A stretch of 64,000 nt of DNA from Pseudoalteromonas sp. SMS1. GTDB taxonomy: Bacteria; Pseudomonadota; Gammaproteobacteria; Enterobacterales; Alteromonadaceae. Made by a program: the position numbers and the translations under genes. The stretch lies in contig NZ_JAKGBI010000013.1 in the NCBI RefSeq assembly GCF_021530565.1, positions 124,001-188,000 of the forward strand, in the 5' to 3' direction. Positions 58,145 to 64,000 of this stretch are shown one piece after another; positions within the stretch are counted from its first letter, which is position 1; each line of letters begins with the position of its first letter. The notes beneath the pieces were generated by a model. That model was not told the origin of the DNA, searched no databases, and saw nothing but the letters and a program-made list of their open reading frames with translations.

Positions 58145-59833
58145 TTATAGTTTAAAGCGAGACAACTCTTCGGTCAGCTGCATGCTGTCTTTATTGACTG
58201 TTTCAAGCATGTTGATCACTTTGTCTAGCTCTGCTATCGAGTCACTCGCTAAATCTCTTAGGCGAATAATATTGTTATCCATTTCTAAAGATGCGTCTGA
58301 CTGTTGCACCATGGCCTGAGCAATATTGTCTACGGCAGCATTGGCGTCATGTTCAAGTTCCATCGCTTGTTTAAGCTGTTCTGAGACTTCTCTGACTTCA
58401 TCTCTCGTTTCATCAGTTAATGTATTCCCGTTCACAACTTTATCTACAGCTTCACTCCCCATTCGTTGTAACGCGTCAACCGTCCCCTGTATTTGATCAA
58501 TTGATTGCTGAGTCCTGTGTGCCAGTGCTCTCACTTCGTCTGCAACTACAGCAAAACCGCGACCTTGTTCGCCCGCTCTAGCGGCTTCAATTGCCGCATT
58601 CAGTGCAAGTAAATTGGTTTGTTCAGCAATCGATTTGATCACGTCTAGTACGACGCCAATTTCCTTGCTTTCAGAGCTTAGGTTAGTAATGACGGTCACT
58701 GATTCAGACATGACTTGTGATAGGGCGTTAATGTTCTCAACTGAATGCGCCATTTGGCTACTGGCCGAAATTAGGTTCTTGTCTGTTTCATTAGTACTTT
58801 GTGCTGCTTGGTCTGCATTGTTTGAAATGTCTTTAATGCTCACAGTGACTTGATTGATTGCTGATGCAATCGATTGAGTTTGTGCTTCCTGTTCTTGTAT
58901 TTTTGTATGTATGGCACTCGTTGCATTGCGCACGTTATTGACAGATGTTTCAAGATGGTTGGCTGTTTCAATGATAGACTCAATGAGTGACTTGAATTTC
59001 CCCTGAAAATGATTAAATTGAACAGCGACATTACCTATTTCATCATCGTCATCTACTTCAATATACTTAGTTAAGTCACTTTGTCCAGACGCTAAATTTG
59101 CGAGGGAATCTTCCAGTTTTTTAGTGCGGCGTAACACAAAACGTTCGAACATCGTAACGAGTGTAACAATCATTATTATCAATACGATTAAAGCACCAAT
59201 TAAAATGTAGTTTCGGATATTTGATGTTAATTCAGTCACGTTATCCAATGGCTTGGTCACTTCAAGCACACCTCTGACATCACCAAGTTGCCAGTTTGCC
59301 CTTGGCGTTAAGGGGTGCGTGTTGTGGCAGTTTACGCAGGCTTGTGCTTGCATTGTATCTGCGACTGCAATTCTCAAATATTGACTTCCATTTTTTTCAA
59401 AAAGTTTGGAGTAAACTTCTTTTGGGTTTGCCGTTAGGTAGCGCCATGCCTCTTGTTGAAATGAATCAAGCTGCCTTTGCTTGCGATTTGGGAAGGGGTA
59501 TTCACTATAAAGCTGAACTTTAGTGCCTGATTGAGATATTAATTCGCTGAGCTCATGAATTAACGTGGCGGGCAAAGGAAGTGCATTCTCGTTATTTCGG
59601 TGTTCATAGTGGGGGGACATGCCGAATGCTTTCGCCTTAGCAATGACGTTTTTAGTGTAGTAGCCTCGCAGTGTTTTAAACTGGTTCACTGTTACGACTG
59701 CGTCATCGGACGTAATCTGTAGCATGGTTGATTTTATGATAGACGGTAAAATGGTTGCAACCAAAATAGCAACGATTACCATCATAAGTCCTAACGGGAG
59801 GACGAAGCGCCGCGTCATAGACTGACTTTTCAT
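58145..59833 (-). CDS. Methyl-accepting chemotaxis protein with c-type haem motif sensor (Tll0287/DUF3365-like)
   Basis: Chemoreceptor of 562 residues. TM1 is at about 10-32. The periplasmic domain resembles the Tll0287-like/DUF3365 family and contains the haem-binding motif CVNCH at 166-170 ([12 protein letters not shown]). TM2 is near 205-230, then HAMP and the signalling domain with the conserved hairpin tip ([35 protein letters not shown]). A haem-linked redox or gas signal to the flagellar motor is likely. The frame extends to a TTG at 59881; the ATG at 59833 is preferred because the membrane segment follows at the usual distance. Confidence 0.9.
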   Translation of the reverse strand: MKSQSMTRRFVLPLGLMMVIVAILVATILPSIIKSTMLQITSDDAVVTVNQFKTLRGYYTKNVIAKAKAFGMSPHYEHRNNENALPLPATLIHELSELISQSGTKVQLYSEYPFPNRKQRQLDSFQQEAWRYLTANPKEVYSKLFEKNGSQYLRIAVADTMQAQACVNCHNTHPLTPRANWQLGDVRGVLEVTKPLDNVTELTSNIRNYILIGALIVLIIMIVTLVTMFERFVLRRTKKLEDSLANLASGQSDLTKYIEVDDDDEIGNVAVQFNHFQGKFKSLIESIIETANHLETSVNNVRNATSAIHTKIQEQEAQTQSIASAINQVTVSIKDISNNADQAAQSTNETDKNLISASSQMAHSVENINALSQVMSESVTVITNLSSESKEIGVVLDVIKSIAEQTNLLALNAAIEAARAGEQGRGFAVVADEVRALAHRTQQSIDQIQGTVDALQRMGSEAVDKVVNGNTLTDETRDEVREVSEQLKQAMELEHDANAAVDNIAQAMVQQSDASLEMDNNIIRLRDLASDSIAELDKVINMLETVNKDSMQLTEELSRFKL

Positions 59834-59881
59834 AGCGGGACCATCTTCACAATAACCCTGTGTCTTTAGAGCATAGTACAA

Positions 59882-60589
59882 ACCAACGAATTACTCGTAT
59901 TTTAGTATGCTAAAACCCATTGTAATTCTCGCTTGAATCGACGGTGCTTTCAAAGTAATCACCTCGCAAGCATTCAAAAAGTACCTAGTCATTTGGTTAG
60001 GTACTTTTTGAATCATTATCTAGGTTTAACTCCCGCAACCTAGCACAGTACGCATATTGTGCCCCCATACTAATTACATTTTTCTGCGTATAAAGAATTT
60101 TGCAATGAATATGCACATTGAAATGAAGGTTTGAAGCAAAATTTTTAATATCAAATTTATATATTGAGAGTTGCTTAATATGTGAAAAGGAATAAATACG
60201 GTGGGAATAATTTAACAGGGCATTGGATACTTATTGATGATAATCGCATAATTAAAAACAACTAGGTGTGCAAAAGTAAATTAATCATAAAATATTAATT
60301 AAGGTTTTCATATTGGTACTTATTTTCAGGCAGCTAGTTTGTGTTGGATGTGTTGATTTTATGTTATTTGACATTTGTATGTATCATTTTTTAATCAATA
60401 ATAAATTCCATATTGATAAGTAAAGTAGAAATGCCTTTATTTCTTACAAAAAACATCTTTTCAGAAATAGTTAAATAAATACAGTTGCTTATGTGTTTTT
60501 TGTGGCGTGAGGCCGGTGTGTTGACATAGAGTGATGTGGGTGACACATTGATATTGGCAGTACAAATAAAATAATAAAAGGAAATTAAA
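59882..60589. other. AT-rich intergenic region with a 16-bp inverted repeat
   Basis: About 700 bases with no supported gene. A perfect inverted repeat at 59972-60013 lies at the left; the right edge carries the ribosome binding site of the secreted protein gene. Confidence 0.5.
59972..60013. repeat. 16-bp perfect inverted repeat (hairpin), 10-nt loop
   Basis: Arms ATTCAAAAAGTACCTA (59972-59987) and its complement (59998-60013) flank a 10-base loop. The A5/T5 runs near the ends allow a bidirectional terminator, but no transcript is known to end here. Confidence 0.7.
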
Positions 60590-61015
60590 ATGAAAAAATA
60601 TACGCTAGTGACAATTTTAGGCCTAGGTTTGGCGAGTGCTTCTGCATCGGCGCAGGACTTAGTTGTTGAGTGTCTAATAAGCGGCACACCTACACAACAA
60701 ACTTTAACCCCTCATTTTTGCTATAGCCAAACAAATGTACCTGACGGTGGCGTTTACTTTAAATTGAAGTCGACTAAGCCCGTTGCAGATGTTACATGGT
60801 CCTATGGTGGCAGTGCTGGGTCTTGGCGGTGTAATGGTAATTCTTCTTGTTTTTACACGGTGTCTCGCCACGTGACCTATGGTTCGGTAGAAGCATGTGT
60901 CACGCGTGTTTTATACACAGATGGAACGTGGGAAAATGCGAACGCATGTGCAACCGGTGAGTTTTGGTATAGCGGCGGAGGCCCAAACCCCCTGGATAAT
61001 AAAGAAGTGGAATAG
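60590..61015 (+). CDS. Small secreted protein with six or more cysteines, unrecognised
   Basis: I recognise no family. The 141-residue product has a clear signal peptide (YTLVTILGLGLASASASA-QD), then a mature domain with paired cysteines (VVECL, HFCYS, WRCNGNSSCFY, EACVTRV, NACATGE) that suggest disulfides and an extracellular beta fold. AAAGGA at 60578-60583 supports the start. It is monocistronic, flanked by long non-coding DNA. Confidence 0.75.
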   Translation: MKKYTLVTILGLGLASASASAQDLVVECLISGTPTQQTLTPHFCYSQTNVPDGGVYFKLKSTKPVADVTWSYGGSAGSWRCNGNSSCFYTVSRHVTYGSVEACVTRVLYTDGTWENANACATGEFWYSGGGPNPLDNKEVE

Positions 61016-61782
61016 GTCCAATTTGTACTTATACAAGGCTGCTTAGCAGCCTTGATTAGCTGTTGAAAAGTGAAAATACCATTATTGATATTTGCTAGAT
61101 TTTCATGGCACTTCAGCGCTAAGGTTGCGCTCACATCAAAGTATGATTTATTAAAACTACTGAATCGTGCAACCCCGATAAAGAGAGACAATGGCACTTT
61201 TCATGGAAATGCTCAATATTAAATGAATTGGTACTTTTGGTGGATAACAAGTGACCAAGGATATGCCATATCAAAAGCCAAAACAGCGTTAAACCTGAAG
61301 TATACACTGCACAAACTGCGATCGTCCTTGCCAAAGGTAAATGCTGTTTGGTTGAGTCGCTACCCAAATTTATTAAAGCACCAAAAAAGCCAGAAATTTG
61401 CAAAAGAAAGCGCAAATAAAATGGACAGACAACTACTCAATTTTAAACCAAGAAAAACTGTACGTTAGTAAGTAAAGCAGGAAACAAAGTAGCTTTACAA
61501 TTAATGGATGAATTAAAAGCAACAAACAAAAGGTATGATGCAACAACTGATCATGGAAAGAAAGAGTGCCTTGCTACTTGCGCACCGATACCTTAATAGT
61601 GCATTCATTCACCTTCATTTCGTGCCGCAGCAAAACAGTCGGTACCTGTATATGTGAGCATGACAACCAACTTTTTATCATACATTGACTTTCAACTCTT
61701 TGGCTAGTGTTGCTAAGCCTGTTTTATGTCACATGCTATAAAATTTCAGTCATGCTTATTGTAGAGCTAGGCGCGAGTGTTT
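61016..61782. other. Gene-poor stretch with possible decayed reading frames
   Basis: No intact gene is supported. The plus-strand frame 61223-61468 (81 codons) and the overlapping frame 61447-61596 (…NKVALQLMDELKATNKRYD…) look partly protein-like but in different frames, as a decayed gene would. A short hairpin AAGGCTGCTTAGCAGCCTT (61036-61054) follows the secreted protein gene. Confidence 0.4.
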
Positions 61783-62682
61783 CTATTGTGTCAGTTTTTC
61801 TACTAGATAGTCAATTAACACCCTGACACGCTTAGCTTTTTGCGCATTTTGATGAAAGTACAAATAGAGTGGAGAGTAGGGGTACCAATGGTTTTTTAAT
61901 ATCGGCATAAGCTGCTCAGTATCAAAGTAATTTTGCACCATTGGCGCAACAATACGACCTATCCCAAGCCCATTTAAAGCAGCATCGAGCATTAAATCTG
62001 TGTCGTTGACAATTAAGGCATGAGACATATCAACAGGGAGTGTTTCTCCGTTGTTATCGAGCAGTAAAGGTGCCAACTGGTTAGATGAGATAAACCGATA
62101 TTGAATCAGTTTATGCTGCCTTAATTCACTTGGTGAGGTGGGTTGCCCATATTTATCAATGTAGCCTTTTGAGGCAAAAAGGGCTTCGCTCATTGGCAGA
62201 GTTAATCGCTTTGCAACCATACCTTCTTGAACGCGTTCACCGAACCTGATCCCCAAGTCAAAACCTTCTTTTAATATGTCGACAGTGGCATCTGAAATCG
62301 AAATTTCTAGTTCTATGTTCGGATAGCGCTTACAAAATTCGGCATAAATTGGCCTCAGAAGGCTTTGGTATACAAATCTTGGCGTAGTTAACCGTACCTT
62401 TCCAGAAGGATCTTTACCTAACTCGCTGATACCTTCTACCGCTCCTTTAAGTTGATCAACGGTGTCATGAGTGCGATCAAACAGGAGTTTTCCGGCTTCA
62501 GTTAGTTCAATTCGCCTTGTGGTACGTGTAAACAGGGGAAGGCCTAGTTCAGCCTCTAACGTTTTTAACGCATTACTTACAGAAGGAGGGGCAATTTCAA
62601 GCTTTCGGGCTGCTTTGGCAATACTGCCCTCTCTTGCAATGGTATGAAACATAATTAGTTGGTTGAATGTTGAACCGTTCAT
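61783..62682 (-). CDS. LysR-family transcriptional regulator
   Basis: The 299-residue protein has an N-terminal winged helix (FHTIAREGSIAKAARKLEIA, PPSVSNALKTLEAELGLPLF, TRTTRRIELTEAGKLL) and a two-lobe effector domain of periplasmic-binding fold. It is most like the AaeR/DmlR-type subgroup that often controls an adjacent oxidoreductase. It is divergent from the flavodoxin-fold gene at 62803, its probable target, with a shared region of 120 bases that holds AT-rich palindromes. Confidence 0.93.
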   Translation of the reverse strand: MNGSTFNQLIMFHTIAREGSIAKAARKLEIAPPSVSNALKTLEAELGLPLFTRTTRRIELTEAGKLLFDRTHDTVDQLKGAVEGISELGKDPSGKVRLTTPRFVYQSLLRPIYAEFCKRYPNIELEISISDATVDILKEGFDLGIRFGERVQEGMVAKRLTLPMSEALFASKGYIDKYGQPTSPSELRQHKLIQYRFISSNQLAPLLLDNNGETLPVDMSHALIVNDTDLMLDAALNGLGIGRIVAPMVQNYFDTEQLMPILKNHWYPYSPLYLYFHQNAQKAKRVRVLIDYLVEKLTQ

Positions 62683-62722
62683 CTTAGCAGTAAGTCCATT
62701 ATTAGTTATTAACTATTAATCT

Positions 62723-62761
62723 ATTACATTTTTACCCTCTAATCATTATTAATAATGTAAT
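62723..62761. promoter_or_regulatory. Inverted repeats in the LysR/oxidoreductase divergent region
   Basis: ATTACATT (62723-62730) and its complement AATGTAAT (62754-62761) flank the perfect palindrome ATTATTAATAAT (62745-62756). This is a plausible LysR binding region between the two divergent starts. Confidence 0.4.
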
Positions 62762-62802
62762 TTAGACTGAAATTGTTTTTTAACTGTTCAAATGAGGCAA
62801 TT

Positions 62803-63762
62803 ATGAGTCAAGTTGTGGTGATTTCTGGGCACCCCAATTCACAGGGGTCTAATGCAAACCAAGTCATTCTCAATGCGTTAAATCAAGCCATTTCAAATCT
62901 AGATATTCGATATCTGGATAAACTATACGCCGATTATCAGATTGACATCAAAAGTGAGCAAGATGCACTCATTGATGCGGACATTATTGTTCTTCAATTT
63001 CCTTTTTACTGGTATTCCGTCCCTGCGTTGCTCAAAAAATGGGTTGACGAAGTTTTTGCGTATGACTTCGCGTTTGGTGCAAATGGAGACAAACTGAAAG
63101 GAAAGGATTTGATATTGTCCTTTACTGTTGGTGGCCCAGAGGAGTCGTACGACCCGCTAGGCTACAACCACTTTTCTATAGAGCAACTCATTTACCCATT
63201 AAAGCAAACAGCTTACTTGACAGGGCTCAACTTTAACAGACCCATTTATACCCATAGAATGGTGTACATAGAGGGGGTTTATAATAAGCTGGAAGATGTA
63301 AAAAATCGCGCTGCGTCTCACGCACAAAGACTTATTGAGCTCATTGATGAGCTCAAGAATACCCCTGAGGCAACAATCAAAAAGTTTGTAAAACACTGGT
63401 TTGAGAACTTTGATCTATTGCCAAGTGACTCAGCATTTTTTACAAAGTATCTGTCAGGCGATGTTACTTTGTCGATGCCTGAAGGGGTGTTTACAGGGCA
63501 CAGTGGTTTTAGAGATTGGTACAAAGGGGCCAGAGAAACTTTTAAACCAAACTGTGAACATGTGGTCGAGCAGGTCACCGTCAATAAAAATGGGGAGGAC
63601 TCTTACCTTGTGGAGTTACGTGTAAGGCTGATAGCAGACACATTTGCAGATTCTAAACTAAAAGGCGAGAAAATAAATCTACTGGTTAATGAGCTATGGC
63701 AGCTTAAAGTGAGAGAAAATAAAGAAGTTGAAATATCTCAATATAGTGTAGAGGTTTTGTAG
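62803..63762 (+). CDS. NAD(P)H-dependent flavodoxin-fold oxidoreductase fused to a SnoaL-like domain
   Basis: The 319-residue protein has an N-terminal flavodoxin-like quinone/NAD(P)H oxidoreductase of the MdaB/KefF group (VVISGHPNSQGSN; ADIIVLQFPFYWYSVPALLK, KWVDEVFAYDFAFG; YPLKQTAYLTG). From about residue 195 a C-terminal domain of roughly 120 residues follows, with SnoaL/NTF2-like features (VKHWFENFDLLPSDSAFFTK, HSGFRDWYKG). The fusion is uncommon. GAGG precedes the ATG at 62803; the upstream frame to 62773 is not needed. It is probably controlled by the divergent LysR gene. Confidence 0.85.
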   Translation: MSQVVVISGHPNSQGSNANQVILNALNQAISNLDIRYLDKLYADYQIDIKSEQDALIDADIIVLQFPFYWYSVPALLKKWVDEVFAYDFAFGANGDKLKGKDLILSFTVGGPEESYDPLGYNHFSIEQLIYPLKQTAYLTGLNFNRPIYTHRMVYIEGVYNKLEDVKNRAASHAQRLIELIDELKNTPEATIKKFVKHWFENFDLLPSDSAFFTKYLSGDVTLSMPEGVFTGHSGFRDWYKGARETFKPNCEHVVEQVTVNKNGEDSYLVELRVRLIADTFADSKLKGEKINLLVNELWQLKVRENKEVEISQYSVEVL

Positions 63763-63946
63763 CAAAATCTGGATAAGCATCCAAAGCTGGATTGATGTTT
63801 GTGGATCAGATGCGCACTTTCAACTGATTGTGTGTGATTTTTATCTTAAGGTAAATTCAAGTTAAATGAAACGGTGATAAAAGGAAATATTAGAAGCAGG
63901 TATGAGAGCGCATCATCAATATGGTAAAAAGCCATATAATAAGTTA

Positions 63947-64000
63947 CTAAAAGGGCGTAAAATGCCATGCTTGTGCTTCTTCGCGGTCATTAAACCAAGT
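63947..64000 (-). CDS. C-terminal end of a minus-strand gene cut by the window edge
   Basis: From the right edge the minus strand reads TWFNDREEAQAWHFTPF and a TAG stop at 63947-63949. The WF.D.EEA.AW pattern resembles the C terminus of small SpoIIAA/STAS-like proteins. Only 17 codons are visible. Confidence 0.45.
   Translation of the reverse strand, partial: TWFNDREEAQAWHFTPF

Noticed and set aside
61131-61415. Minus-strand 94-codon frame with one hydrophobic stretch
   Set aside because: No ribosome binding site and overlaps plus-strand frames; not more convincing than chance.

Overview
The window looks like chromosomal DNA of a marine gammaproteobacterium of the order Alteromonadales, most likely Pseudoalteromonas. 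This is inferred from protein resemblance and gene order (ftsK-lolA-rarA-crcB-serS, rmf next to fabA, sppA-ansA), and from the secreted S8/S41 proteases, azurin and heavy two-component signalling content. No database search was possible. No tRNA, rRNA, CRISPR array or intact insertion sequence was seen.

Layout. Positions 1-8015 are housekeeping: the ftsK 3' end, lolA, rarA, crcB and serS, then rmf, fabA on the opposite strand, a tandem QueD-like protein overlapping an M23 peptidase, and a YciA-type thioesterase. Positions 8301-15440 hold small hypothetical and secreted proteins: an S41 peptidase, a DUF1579-like protein, a small membrane protein, azurin, and a subtilisin with PA, PKD and chitin-binding-type modules. 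Positions 15499-28752 are a dense signalling cluster: a dCache/PAS hybrid kinase, two paralogous response regulators with the same unnamed output domain, an OmpR-type regulator, a CHASE3 protein without a kinase, a REC-EAL phosphodiesterase, and a substrate-binding protein coupled to a hybrid kinase with an HPt domain. Positions 28878-33343 carry a TonB-dependent siderophore receptor with a Fur-like site and a LytS/LytTR pair. Positions 33433-43998 are metabolic: pykA, gnd, ansA, sppA, fadH, a DoxX protein, a YdjA-type nitroreductase and upp.

Positions 44086-44778 hold remnants of three genes joined in one open frame. Next to them, 45101-57149 is a compact same-strand operon and the most novel part of the window. 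It encodes (1) a 1242-residue protein with a nucleoside-deoxyribosyltransferase-like domain, three TIR-linker repeats, a membrane segment, a coiled coil and a propeller-like tail; (2) a TonB-dependent receptor interrupted by a stop; (3) an NRPS-like enzyme with the order A-A-T-TE and no condensation domain; (4) a small protein related to the N-terminal domain of (1) but lacking its putative catalytic Glu; (5) an unrecognised protein with a possible winged helix; and (6) an MscS-like membrane protein. Small-molecule synthesis, outer-membrane uptake, nucleotide-acting domains and a membrane channel in one coupled operon suggest a conflict or ligand-signalling system; that function is inference.

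The right end (57376-64000) has a YqaE/Pmp3 peptide, a chemoreceptor with a c-type haem motif, a secreted cysteine-containing protein, a LysR regulator divergent from a flavodoxin-fold/SnoaL-like fusion, two gene-poor stretches, and the 3' end of one more gene on the minus strand.
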